Origin: Vaginimicrobium propionicum
GTDB taxonomy: Bacteria; Actinomycetota; Actinomycetes; Propionibacteriales; Propionibacteriaceae
Reading direction: 5' to 3'
Length of the DNA: 64,000 bases
Assembly: GCF_900155645.1 (NCBI RefSeq)
Contig: NZ_LT706985.1
Location: forward strand, 558,001-622,000
A model generated the notes under the pieces. The model searched no databases, had not been told where the DNA came from, and worked only from the letters and a program-made list of their open reading frames with translations. Every line of letters begins with the position of its first letter. Positions within the stretch are counted from its first letter, which is position 1. The position numbers were made by a program, and so were the translations under genes. This document shows positions 52,114 to 60,505 of this stretch, in pieces.

Positions 52114-52395
52114 ATGAACCGGAAACTACGTGTGAAAGTCAGTAAGCATTCTGACCCGGATGCTGTGGCATCGGTGGGTATGCGCCGCCTGTCAAGAAGG
52201 GTGCTGCGCAAGCTCACGGGTCAGAGTAGGCGGTGTGCAGTGTTACTGCCGGGGCGGGATGTGCAATCCATCGAAATCATCGACAACGACCAAGCAACGT
52301 CTTCTCACAAGCGGCGTGGTTCGTTTGCGGATGAGGATTTCGAGTCGTTCATGAAGGCCGTATTTGGTCCTGATCAGGCAGATGAGGTGGCGTGA
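52114..52395 (+). CDS. Small phage protein of unknown function
   Basis: A 93-residue basic protein, MNRKLRVKVSKHSDPDAVAS, then RVLRKLTGQSRRCAVLLPGR and a C-terminal DFESFMKAVFGPDQADEVA. I do not recognise a family. GGAAGGAG lies 6 nt before the ATG, and its stop overlaps the next start (TGATGA), so it belongs to the phage operon. Confidence 0.7.
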   Translation: MNRKLRVKVSKHSDPDAVASVGMRRLSRRVLRKLTGQSRRCAVLLPGRDVQSIEIIDNDQATSSHKRRGSFADEDFESFMKAVFGPDQADEVA

Positions 52396-52793
52396 TGACT
52401 CCAGTGAACCATGTAGCCAATATGCGTCAAATTTTCGCCAATCTTCGCCAAGATTTGAAAAGCCTGCAAGCCGAAATAGAAGCAACCGAGAACGACCTGC
52501 TGCATTGGATGGAATCAGGTATCGAAGCGGACTATATGCTCACGGACGAGCCCGATGAACCCGAAACCGTCGAGAATCAAAAACCAGAACCTGTCAGCGA
52601 ATCTCAGCCGCAGGTCAAGCTGCTGCCGCTGGAGGAAGTGCGCGGCGTGTTGGCGGATTATGCACGCTCGGGTTTGAATGACTTCATCAAAGCCAAGATT
52701 CGCTCGTTTGAGCATACGAAGCTTTCACAGTTGACGGTGGAGCAAGCCAACGCGGTGCTCGCTGCCGCCAAGGCTGAGGCTGGTGGTGCGTGA
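52395..52793 (+). CDS. Small phage protein, often mis-annotated as rrp5-like
   Basis: A 132-residue acidic protein with an N-terminal coiled coil (NLRQDLKSLQAEIEATENDL) and a C-terminal PLEEVRGVLADYARSGLNDF plus LTVEQANAVLAAAKAEAGG. The C-terminal helix pair is common in prophage replication operons of Gram-positive bacteria next to DUF2800 genes. Its role is unknown. Confidence 0.7.
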   Translation: MTPVNHVANMRQIFANLRQDLKSLQAEIEATENDLLHWMESGIEADYMLTDEPDEPETVENQKPEPVSESQPQVKLLPLEEVRGVLADYARSGLNDFIKAKIRSFEHTKLSQLTVEQANAVLAAAKAEAGGA

Positions 52794-53929
52794 TGCCACC
52801 GCAAAAACACGCACTCTTGAGCGCCTCGTCGGCGCATCGTTGGTTGCACTGTCCCCCATCCGCGAAACTCACCGCAGGAGTGACAGAGGCTCCAAGTGAA
52901 GCTGCACTGCAAGGTACGGCGGCTCACGCGTTGGCAGAGCATAAGTTGCGCCGAGCACTCAAGCAGCAATCTAAACGCCCCGTCTCCAAATACGAAGATG
53001 ACGAGATGAATACCCACACCGACGATTACGTGGCTTACGTGCTCGAACAATACGAGCAAGCAAAACAGACAACGCCAGGAGCTGTCATCTACATCGAACA
53101 ACGCCTCGACTTCAGCCATGTCGTGCCTGGTGGCTTCGGCACAGGCGACTGCCTCATCGTCGCAGACGGCACACTGCACGTTATCGATTTGAAATATGGC
53201 TTGGGCGTGCTGGTAGAAGCTGAGTGGAACCCGCAAATGATGCTCTACTCGCTCGGTGCACTTGCCTTGTTCGACGCTCTTTATGACATTGAGCAGGTGG
53301 CATTAACGGTTTTTCAGCCACGGCGCGAAAACGTATCCACTTGGACGATTAGCGTCACTGAGCTGAACAAGTGGGCCGAGCAGACGCTCAAGCCTGCCGC
53401 CGAACTAGCAGCTAACGGTGAGGGCGAGTTCTGCGCCGGTACCTGGTGTCAGTTCTGCCGTATCGCCTCCACCTGTAGAGCCAGGGCTGAAGCGAACCTT
53501 GAGCTGGCTAAATTCGAGTTCGCACCGCCAGCAGAACTCAGCCCAGCTGAGGTGGCTGATGTGTTGGCGCAAATACCAGAACTCACGCGGTGGGCGTCAG
53601 ATGTGCAGGACTATGCCCTCAGTCAAGCCCTAAGCGGTGAGCGGTACGAGGGTTTCAAGTTGGTTGCTGGTCGCTCGATCCGCAAATACACCGATGAGAC
53701 TGCGGTGGCTGAGGCTGCGAAAGCTGCAGGCTACCGCGATATCTATAAACGATCACTGCTCACTATTACCGCGATGGAAAAGCTCATGGGAAAGAAACAG
53801 TTCTCTGAGATTCTCGGGGATCTGGTGGTCAAGCCCGAGGGCAAACCCACCCTGGTTCCCGTCACTGACAAACGCCCCGAGCTGCAGATCAGCACGGCGG
53901 CTGACGATTTCACAAACATCGACAAATAA
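52793..53929 (+). CDS. DUF2800 Cas4/RecB-like nuclease
   Basis: A 378-residue PD-(D/E)XK protein. It has LSASSAHRWLHCPPSAKLTA and AALQGTAAHALAEHKL at the start, the nuclease core GFGTGDCLIVADGTLHVIDL followed by KYGLGV (D-x-D-x-K type), and four cysteines (CAGTWCQFCRIASTC) that resemble the iron-sulfur site of Cas4/AddB relatives. DUF2800 genes accompany phage polA and DUF2815 and probably act in DNA end processing or recombination. Confidence 0.85.
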   Translation: MPPQKHALLSASSAHRWLHCPPSAKLTAGVTEAPSEAALQGTAAHALAEHKLRRALKQQSKRPVSKYEDDEMNTHTDDYVAYVLEQYEQAKQTTPGAVIYIEQRLDFSHVVPGGFGTGDCLIVADGTLHVIDLKYGLGVLVEAEWNPQMMLYSLGALALFDALYDIEQVALTVFQPRRENVSTWTISVTELNKWAEQTLKPAAELAANGEGEFCAGTWCQFCRIASTCRARAEANLELAKFEFAPPAELSPAEVADVLAQIPELTRWASDVQDYALSQALSGERYEGFKLVAGRSIRKYTDETAVAEAAKAAGYRDIYKRSLLTITAMEKLMGKKQFSEILGDLVVKPEGKPTLVPVTDKRPELQISTAADDFTNIDK

Positions 53930-53952
53930 CGAAAAGAAAGAAGGTAACGAAA

Positions 53953-54525
53953 ATGTCGAACCGCGTGAACACCAAGAATAAGAAGAATAATCCGACCAAG
54001 GTTATTACCGGCGAAACACGTTTGAGCTACGCAAACGTGTGGGAAGCAAAATCTATTAACGGCGGCAAGCCGAAGTACTCGGTATCGCTTCTTATTCCTA
54101 AAGATGATGCTGTAACTATCGATGCGATTAATGCTGCTATCGAGGCAGCAATCACCGAGGGTATTGGGAAGTTCGGTGGGAAGATCCCGCCACGCGCATC
54201 TTTGAAGCTGCCGCTACGTGATGGAGATACTGAGCGTGACGATGACGCTTATGCCGGACATTATTTCGTGAATGCCAACAGTATTAATGCTCCGCAGATC
54301 GTGGATCAAGACGTAAACCCAATCCTTGATCGCTCCGAAGTTTATTCTGGCTGTTACGGGCGAGTTTCCATCAATTTCTACGCTTTCAACACCAACGGTA
54401 ATCGTGGCGTGGCCTGCGGTCTTGGCAATATTCAAAAGACCCGTGATGGTGAGCCACTCGGCGGGCACGTGAGCGCATCCTCCGAGTTCGATACCTGGGA
54501 TGCAGACGAAGACTTCCTCGCCTAA
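53953..54525 (+). CDS. DUF2815 single-stranded DNA-binding-like protein
   Basis: A 190-residue protein, VITGETRLSYANVWEAKSIN, then KYSVSLLIPKDDAVTIDAIN, and YSGCYGRVSINFYAFNTNGN near the end. DUF2815 proteins are phage ssDNA-binding or Erf-like partners coded between DUF2800 and polA. RBS AAAGAAGG precedes the ATG. Confidence 0.85.
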   Translation: MSNRVNTKNKKNNPTKVITGETRLSYANVWEAKSINGGKPKYSVSLLIPKDDAVTIDAINAAIEAAITEGIGKFGGKIPPRASLKLPLRDGDTERDDDAYAGHYFVNANSINAPQIVDQDVNPILDRSEVYSGCYGRVSINFYAFNTNGNRGVACGLGNIQKTRDGEPLGGHVSASSEFDTWDADEDFLA

Positions 54526-54544
54526 AGCAAACCAATCCACTCAA

Positions 54545-54575
54545 GGGGCGGAGTCAAGTCGGTTGGCTCCGCCCC
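54545..54575 (+). terminator. GC-rich hairpin before the phage polymerase gene
   Basis: GGGGCGGAG (54545-54553) pairs perfectly with CTCCGCCCC (54567-54575). It lies in the 71-base gap between DUF2815 and polA. It lacks a T-run and could tune read-through. Confidence 0.55.
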
Positions 54576-54596
54576 ACTCACTCGTTAAGGAACCTT

Positions 54597-56519
54597 ATGC
54601 GCACCTTAAGTATCGACATCGAAACTTACTCGCCAATCAACCTCACCAAAGCCGGAGTCTACAAATACTGTAACCACCCTGACTTCAAGATTCTCCTTTT
54701 CTCCTACGCGATCGACAGTTGCACGGTGCGCACAGTGGATCTAGCATCTGGAGAGCAACTCCCCGCAAAGATTCTTAGAGCACTTGATGACCCTGCCGTG
54801 GTTAAGTGGGCTTACAACGCCGCTTTTGAACGCACCTGCCTCAGCGCCTACCTCGGACGACGACTTGATCCAGCTGGTTGGCGGTGCTCCATGGTGTGGG
54901 CGGCAACCCTTGGCCTGCCACTTTCTCTTAAAGATGTCGGCAAAGTGCTGAATCTCGATGCTCAAAAGATGGATGAAGGTAAAGATCTCATCAAGCACTT
55001 CTGCGTACCGGATGACAACAGCCATCAGCGTCTGCCCGGCAGCGACCCGGATGGCTGGAGGCTCTTTAAGACCTACAATGCCCGCGACGTGGAGGTAGAA
55101 ACCCAGATTAGGAGCAAGCTCGCCAACTTCCCAGTACCTGATTACCTCTGGGAGCAGTATGAAGTGGATCAGCGGATTAATGACCGCGGTATCCGTATCG
55201 ACACCACACTGGCCGCAAACGCTATCGCTATTGACGAAGAACACCGGGCGCAAGCACTCGCCCGTGCGCAAGAACTCACCGGTCTGGATAATCCTGCCAC
55301 ACCATTGCAGCTACAAGAATGGCTGAAACAGCATGGCTGCCCGATAGAGTCGATGGCTAAAGAATCAGTCGATGATGCCCTGGCATATGCCAGTGGCGAG
55401 GTGAAAGAAGCTCTCGAACTGCGCCAGGAGTTATCGCGCTCATCCGTGGCAAAATACCGCAAGATGATGGATGCCGCCTGCATCGACCAAAGGGCGCATG
55501 GTCTGCTCCAGTTTTATGGGGCTAACCGTACAGGGCGGTGGGCAGGCCGTCTTGTGCAGGTGCAAAACCTACCTCGGAACTATCTGCCCGACCTTACCCA
55601 AGCACGTGGCTTGGTGCATGACGGTAACGGTGAGGCACTCGATATGCTTTATCCTTCCGTGCCCGATACTCTCAGTCAGTTGATTCGCACCGCATTCATC
55701 CCCTCGAAGGGTCACCGGTTCATCGTCGCCGATTATTCGGCGATTGAGGCGCGGGTGCTGGCGTGGCTTGCTGGTGAGGAAACCACGCTTGCCGCGTTCA
55801 AGAACGGTGAGGATCTTTATTGCGCGACCGCTTCGACGATGTTTGGTGTGCCTGTGGAAAAGCACGGAGTCAACAGTGAGCTTCGGCAGAAAGGAAAAAT
55901 CGCTGTTCTTGCTTGTGGCTACAACGGCTCTGTAGGTGCGCTCAAAGCCATGGGCGCTTTGAAGATGGGACTAAGCGAGGACGAGTTACAGCCCATCGTG
56001 GACGCTTGGCGGCAAGCCAACCCTAATATTGTGCAGCTGTGGCACGAGGTCGATAATGCCGCTACCAGAGCAATTAGCACCAGCAGACCGCTCACGCTGC
56101 GCAACCTGGGTTTCGAGAAGAAATCTGGGATGCTCTTCATCACTCTGCCAAGCGGTCGGCGTTTGGCATATGTGAAGCCAGGTATTGGCGTGAATCGTTT
56201 CGGAGGCACCTCGATTACTTATTGGGGTCAGGGAGTGGCTCGCAAGTGGCAGAAACTAGAGACTTACGGTGGAAAACTGGTCGAGAACATCATTCAAGCC
56301 ACCGCCAGAGACCTCCTCGCCGAAGCCATCACCCGCATTGAGAATGCCGGTCACCGGATCGTGATGCATATTCACGACGAAGTCGTCATCGACGAACCCA
56401 TCAATTCCGGCACCACCGTTGCTGACATATGCACCCTCATGAACGAGCTACCCCAATGGGCTAAGGGTTTACCGATTGATGCAGCCGGGTACGAATGCGG
56501 CTTCTATCAGAAGGATTAG
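54597..56519 (+). CDS. Phage family A DNA polymerase
   Basis: A 640-residue polymerase. The N-terminal 3'-5' exonuclease starts RTLSIDIETYSPINLTKAGV. The polymerase motifs are A (IVADYSAIEARVLAWLAGE, about residue 375), B (RQKGKIAVLACGYNGSVGAL, about 430) and C (IVMHIHDEVVID, about 595). There is no 5'-nuclease domain. It is the replicative enzyme of this phage-like module. Confidence 0.92.
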   Translation: MRTLSIDIETYSPINLTKAGVYKYCNHPDFKILLFSYAIDSCTVRTVDLASGEQLPAKILRALDDPAVVKWAYNAAFERTCLSAYLGRRLDPAGWRCSMVWAATLGLPLSLKDVGKVLNLDAQKMDEGKDLIKHFCVPDDNSHQRLPGSDPDGWRLFKTYNARDVEVETQIRSKLANFPVPDYLWEQYEVDQRINDRGIRIDTTLAANAIAIDEEHRAQALARAQELTGLDNPATPLQLQEWLKQHGCPIESMAKESVDDALAYASGEVKEALELRQELSRSSVAKYRKMMDAACIDQRAHGLLQFYGANRTGRWAGRLVQVQNLPRNYLPDLTQARGLVHDGNGEALDMLYPSVPDTLSQLIRTAFIPSKGHRFIVADYSAIEARVLAWLAGEETTLAAFKNGEDLYCATASTMFGVPVEKHGVNSELRQKGKIAVLACGYNGSVGALKAMGALKMGLSEDELQPIVDAWRQANPNIVQLWHEVDNAATRAISTSRPLTLRNLGFEKKSGMLFITLPSGRRLAYVKPGIGVNRFGGTSITYWGQGVARKWQKLETYGGKLVENIIQATARDLLAEAITRIENAGHRIVMHIHDEVVIDEPINSGTTVADICTLMNELPQWAKGLPIDAAGYECGFYQKD

Positions 56520-57064
56520 TTGATACTCCAGAGCGGGTTCTGCTGCCAGTTTTCTGGAATACCGAGATGGCTCGGTGGTAGTGGCTCAAGAATTGGGTAA
56601 CTAGCTATCACACTAGAAAGCAGAGCCGGGTCACCGATATTAAGCTTTACAAGCAAGTATTGGACAATTGTGAGCTGACCAAACAGACGGTTCATCACCG
56701 AAGCTACAGCATCCAATTCAGGATGTGCCCCAATCTTCGGTAGGCGCGGCTTGAGAGCATAAACCCTGTTAAACATACGCGCATGGTGAGCCGAATAGTT
56801 ACGCAAAATATTGAGACTTTTCAGCCAGGAACCAAACTGTGCCCCGTTCAAACCCACCCGACCAGCAATAGTCTCGCGCACCGGCATTGGCGCTAACTGA
56901 AACAAGTATGACAGTGAGCCCCAGTCCATCACTTCTACCGCTGCCCAAATCGGCAACTGGCCACCATATTTCTGGTTATGGTGCATCACGAAATCTTCTC
57001 GCGACCCCGTTAATTCTTTACGATACCGCTTCAGCCACTGCTCATATTTCCACATGAAACAAGT
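56516..57064 (-). pseudogene. C-terminal part of a split Abi_2 HEPN gene
   Basis: It begins inside foreign sequence and becomes Abi-like from WKYEQWLKRYRKELTGSRED. It then has QLPIWAAVEVMDWGSLSYLF and the HEPN motif LRNYSAHHARMFNRV (R-x4-H), ending IPENWQQNPLWSI. About 60-70 residues of the middle are missing compared with the intact Abi at 29934-30878. The N-terminal half lies 1.7 kb away at 58785-59040. It overlaps the polA stop by four bases on the opposite strand. Confidence 0.85.
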
Positions 57065-57116
57065 GAACACTAAGTATGTCAAGTAGCTACGTTCGTATGT
57101 AGGAACATATCCATGA

Positions 57117-57153
57117 ACTTTTTAACGATAGCTTAAGGTTATCGTTAAAAAGT
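57117..57153 (-). terminator. Terminator at the edge of the AT-rich island
   Basis: A perfect 14-bp stem ACTTTTTAACGATA (57117-57130) with TATCGTTAAAAAGT (57140-57153) and a 9-nt loop, with a T-run within the stem in both directions. It follows the hypothetical gene ending at 57303. Confidence 0.75.
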
Positions 57154-57302
57154 ATTACCTCGACAAACTGAAAGTTGGGCGTTTATTCCCCCGCAAAACT
57201 TCGGTTAAAATCCCAAATAGAAATCCCTTGTCGATTCCACTCATTATTTCGTCTCTCAGAAAACGCACCAGATTACTGAGAGTTTCACCTCTATGACTTA
57301 GT

Positions 57303-57986
57303 TTATTTCTCATAGTAAAATGCTCTGCTATACAAAAAATGTATATTAGCGTCATTTAGATAATCTTCATATTTTCTTTTTTTTCCATCATCTACATATC
57401 TATCATAGCATTCGTACAGTATTCTATAATAGTTCAGTTGATTTATCAATCTCTCACTAACCGTTTTTTCTTTTAATATATCCTCACATTTTTGAAAACA
57501 ATCAACTATTGTATTATCTTCAATTATGCATCCATCTGGAAAATGATGTGCCCCCCAACCTAAAATATCCAAGTATGAATCAAACAGCAAATCAATTGTT
57601 TTCTGGTCACACTTCATATTTGAATAAGCAATCTCAAGGTATTTTACTGCCGCTTGATATCCCTGCTTATGATTTCTGAACAACTCATAATACCATCTGC
57701 ATTCCGGCATTTTCTTCTCTTCGCAACGTGGTGTAATCCACATTAGGATATACTCTTTTAATTCGTATGGAATGTCTGCATTTCCCCGGTCTTTCAAAGT
57801 ATCCCATACATCACTATCACAATAATCCGAAAGAAATTGTGTTAATATTTCATCTTGATTTTCGTCTGACATTTCTCTTAGATGACCAACGATTGCTTGC
57901 ATTTCTTTGTTTGCAAGTTTTTTTAACCCGTTATGATAAATATCCAAATATTTATATAAATTATTACTGAAATCACAATACACCAT
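57303..57986 (-). CDS. Hypothetical protein of immunity type
   Basis: A 227-residue, largely helical, acidic protein starting MVYCDFSNNLYKYLDIYHNG, with YELKEYILMWITPRCEEKKM and DSYLDILGWGAHHFPDGCII later. I do not recognise the family firmly. Size, charge and the SMI1-like neighbour suggest an orphan immunity protein from a polymorphic toxin system of Firmicutes, which is inference. AAGGAG precedes the ATG. Codon use is strongly AT-rich. Confidence 0.6.
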   Translation of the reverse strand: MVYCDFSNNLYKYLDIYHNGLKKLANKEMQAIVGHLREMSDENQDEILTQFLSDYCDSDVWDTLKDRGNADIPYELKEYILMWITPRCEEKKMPECRWYYELFRNHKQGYQAAVKYLEIAYSNMKCDQKTIDLLFDSYLDILGWGAHHFPDGCIIEDNTIVDCFQKCEDILKEKTVSERLINQLNYYRILYECYDRYVDDGKKRKYEDYLNDANIHFLYSRAFYYEK

Positions 57987-58292
57987 TCTGTCTCCTTAAA
58001 CCTCAAGGCTTATGTACTGTTCGTCATATGACTAACAAAAGAATCTATCCCCAAAGTGCATTTATTTTATCTGGCAATAATTCTATCTCTGTCCCAAGCA
58101 CAGCAGCATCATCTTCATTTCAGCCCAGTTTTATAGGTCTAAATCGTTCCTCTTTGGATAACTTCTGACGTAACATCTTTTCTCGGTTCTCAAGGTGTAT
58201 TCTGTTATTGATTAGGCGTTATCTGCCCGATAAACTGGAAGTTAGCAAGTACACATTATATCAATATGAACTTCACGAATATCCATTATTGG
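57987..58292 (-). pseudogene. Intergenic stretch with a decayed gene end
   Basis: Between about 58209 and 58045 the reverse strand reads NRIHLENREKMLRQKLSKEE, then RFRPIKLG, TGA, and in the same frame NEDDAAVLGTEIELLPDKIN before TAG. It looks like the end of another immunity-type gene broken by a nonsense codon where tryptophan is likely. Nothing else is recognised here. Confidence 0.4.
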
Positions 58293-58763
58293 CTATTTAA
58301 TTTGATCGTCAAGCTCAATACCCTGTTCCGCTAAACCAAAAACTAACTCCTTAAAACTTTCTGCAATAATTTCTAAATCATCAACCGATGTCACATATAC
58401 ATCATGTGGCAAAACAACAATTTTGTCTGTTTCCTTTAAAATACAAACTAAACTTCCATCACCTAAACCGCCAATAGGAAAAACAGTATTATTTGATATG
58501 TTGCTTTCTTCGTCGTCGCTATAGTTTGCAATAAAAGCAGGGTATTCACAGCCTAATTCCTCTAAAGTGAAAATCCATGGATCAACAAAATGGCAGCCAC
58601 CAAATTCCTTGAGTAAATATCGATATTCTGACGGAATTGGTTCGAATTTGTTTTCAAACTCAGATATGTCTTTTTCGGACTCCGGGTGATATTTTCTGTG
58701 CGTGTCAGCCATAACGCTATAAGCTTTTCTTAGTAATTTAATCTCTGCTTTTGTTAATTCCAT
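58293..58763 (-). CDS. SMI1/KNR4-family (SUKH) immunity-type protein
   Basis: A 156-residue protein. MELTKAEIKLLRKAYSVMAD is followed by PIPSEYRYLLKEFGGCHFVD and IFTLEELGCEYPAFIANYSD, then VFPIGGLGDGSLVCILKETD, the SUKH pattern of I-P-x-x-Y/F and W/G-rich turns. SUKH proteins neutralise contact-dependent or polymorphic toxins. No toxin gene is adjacent. GGAG lies 8 nt before the ATG at 58763, just inside the junction with the Abi fragment. Confidence 0.78.
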   Translation of the reverse strand: MELTKAEIKLLRKAYSVMADTHRKYHPESEKDISEFENKFEPIPSEYRYLLKEFGGCHFVDPWIFTLEELGCEYPAFIANYSDDEESNISNNTVFPIGGLGDGSLVCILKETDKIVVLPHDVYVTSVDDLEIIAESFKELVFGLAEQGIELDDQIK

Positions 58764-58776
58764 ATGCTTTCTCCAA

Positions 58777-59040
58777 TCAATACACAGCATCAATATCAGC
58801 AAGAGTTGTGCCAGGAATAAACACATCACGGCGCACGCCATCTGCCCCTATCTCACGCCACGAGTACCAATGCCCGGAAAGCCGATAATAATTCACTCGT
58901 TCCAACAGATTCCGTGCCAACTGATCGGACTCAATCACCATCCCGCGAGAGCGTAACAAGTTGATCTGCTCGCCGTGCGTCTTGAACGCCTTACCGCTCT
59001 CGGTAGCGCTCTGCACTTGTCGGCTCTGCTGCGGGCTCAC
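58777..59040 (-). pseudogene. N-terminal part of the split Abi_2 HEPN gene
   Basis: From a GTG at 59040 with AAGGGAGG upstream: KAFKTHGEQINLLRSRGMVI, then NLLERVNYYRLSGHWYSWRE and FIPGTTLADIDAVY, where the Abi frame is cut at the foreign junction and TGA follows. In the intact relative the next residues are ALYEFDEQLRL-like. Without the C-terminal HEPN motif this piece cannot be a nuclease. Confidence 0.85.
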
Positions 59041-59074
59041 GTCGGCACCTCCCTTGAGCCTAGAAATGATGAGG

Positions 59075-59106
59075 ACCGGCCCTGGACCCTCGCGGGCGGA
59101 ACCGGT
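59075..59106 (-). ncRNA. Hairpin leader of the split Abi gene
   Basis: On the reverse strand ACCGGTTCC (59106-59098) pairs with GGGCCGGT (ending at 59075) around a GC-rich middle. It lies 34 bases before the GTG. Ends and position match the hairpin at 29860-29904 before the other Abi gene, which supports a conserved RNA element. Confidence 0.45.
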
Positions 59107-59246
59107 CTTGATGCATCAATCATAACCCATATCCCGTTAACAGCCAAGCAAATTTCTCGCCTGTCCTATCAGGTTTTGCCTGCCTATTTTCAAAGTCACG
59201 TTTATATTTCACTCTTCTCGAAGCCCTCCTTGTAGAGGGTCAGCTC

Positions 59247-60050
59247 ATGGCTCTCACCTACAAACTATGGGAAGGAGAGCTATTGACCGGCTCCACACTA
59301 CAAGTGTTCACCAACAGCCAATTCGGCCAAATCCGCACCATCACTAACGATGGAACCATCATGTTCTGCGGCCGTGACGTCGCGAGCGCTTTGGGATATA
59401 CAAATCTGAATAAGGCAGTGCAAGATCATTGCAAGGGGGTTCCATTTCGTTACCCCCTTGAAACGTCAGGTGGGATTCAACAGATTCGTTTCATCACTGA
59501 AGGGGATGTTTATCGCCTGATTGTCTCAAGTCACCTGCCGGGCGCGGAACGTTTCGAGAGATGGGTGTTTGATGAGGTGCTTCCATCGATTCGTCGGACC
59601 GGTTTGTACGCGATTGATGAACTACTCGACAATGATGAGCTGCTCGAACAAGCGCTCACGCGTCTACGTGCCGAGCGTGTCAAGCGTCTTGCTGCTGAGC
59701 AGGCGTTGCTCGAGGCAGCACCGAAGCTCTCCTACTACGATATCGTGCTGCAATCGCCGTCGTTGATGCCGATTACTGCTATCGCCAAGGACTACGGGCT
59801 GAGTGCGAAGAAACTCAACCGACTGTTAGCTGATGAACATATCCAGTTCAAACAGTCAGGCATCTGGTACCTGTACGCCGAGTATGCGAAATGTGGCTAC
59901 ACCCAATCCAAAACCCACCTGCTGGAAAGCGGCAAGACGGTGATGCACACGTATTGGACGCAGAAAGGCCGCCTGTTCATCTATGACCTGTTGAAAAACC
60001 GCTGCCACATCCTGCCGGTCATCGAACGACAAGCAGGTGAAACCAAATGA
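59247..60050 (+). CDS. BRO-N / KilA-C phage antirepressor
   Basis: A 267-residue protein. BRO-N domain: FGQIRTITNDGTIMFCGRDV, ASALGYTNLNKAVQDHCKGV, FITEGDVYRLIVSSHLPGAE and FERWVFDEVLPSIRRTGLY. KilA-C domain: ITAIAKDYGLSAKKLNRLLA and HTYWTQKGRLFIYDLLKN. Such antirepressors switch temperate phages to lytic growth. It follows a short hairpin CCCTC-cttgta-GAGGG near its start and overlaps the next gene by four bases. Confidence 0.9.
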   Translation: MALTYKLWEGELLTGSTLQVFTNSQFGQIRTITNDGTIMFCGRDVASALGYTNLNKAVQDHCKGVPFRYPLETSGGIQQIRFITEGDVYRLIVSSHLPGAERFERWVFDEVLPSIRRTGLYAIDELLDNDELLEQALTRLRAERVKRLAAEQALLEAAPKLSYYDIVLQSPSLMPITAIAKDYGLSAKKLNRLLADEHIQFKQSGIWYLYAEYAKCGYTQSKTHLLESGKTVMHTYWTQKGRLFIYDLLKNRCHILPVIERQAGETK

Positions 60051-60505
60051 ACACACTCCAAAATGACCGACCACTAATCAGTGATCTAACACCGTGGCGT
60101 AACTCCAAAGGCTACGCAGACCCGACTGCATATAGGGCGCTGCGGGCTCTGGAAATATCCGAATTCGGCCACCGTCCCTTGACCTATATCTGCTCACCTT
60201 ACTCCGGGGACGTGCAGATGAATGTGGAGTTGGCACGGGATCTTTCGGCTTATGCGGTGCGCTGCCGGCGTATCCCACTCGCACCTCACCTGCTGTTTCC
60301 GCAGTTTATGGATGATACCGATCCGTGGGATCGCGAGCTTGCCATGTTCATGGGTCGCGTGCTGCTTTCTAAGTGCGAGGCGATGTGGGTATATACCCCG
60401 CGTGTTTCGCCCGGCATGAAAGCCGAAATTTCCTGGGCACACCAGTTCGAACTCCCGATTACTTATTTTGACCATAATTTTGCGGAGGTGAACCTCAATG
60501 ACTGA
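60047..60505 (+). CDS. DUF4406-like phage protein
   Basis: A 152-residue protein, LTYICSPYSGDVQMNVELAR, then RRIPLAPHLLFPQFMDDTDP and CEAMWVYTPRVSPGMKAEIS. This is the nucleoside 2-deoxyribosyltransferase-like fold annotated DUF4406 in phages. The enzymatic role is unknown. It overlaps both neighbours by 4-8 bases. Confidence 0.8.
   Translation: MNTLQNDRPLISDLTPWRNSKGYADPTAYRALRALEISEFGHRPLTYICSPYSGDVQMNVELARDLSAYAVRCRRIPLAPHLLFPQFMDDTDPWDRELAMFMGRVLLSKCEAMWVYTPRVSPGMKAEISWAHQFELPITYFDHNFAEVNLND

Larger units (their letters stand above)
57065..58784. other. AT-rich island inserted in the Abi gene
   Basis: About 1.7 kb with very low GC separates the two halves of the Abi gene and replaces its middle. 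It holds, on the reverse strand, a SMI1-like gene, a decayed fragment and a hypothetical gene, then a strong terminator at 57117-57153. Composition and gene types resemble the AT-rich block at 46.4-47.7 kb. A loosely similar sequence, GA(C/T)AAACTG(A/G)AAGTT, occurs at 57164 and 58230. No integrase or terminal repeats are seen. Confidence 0.75.
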
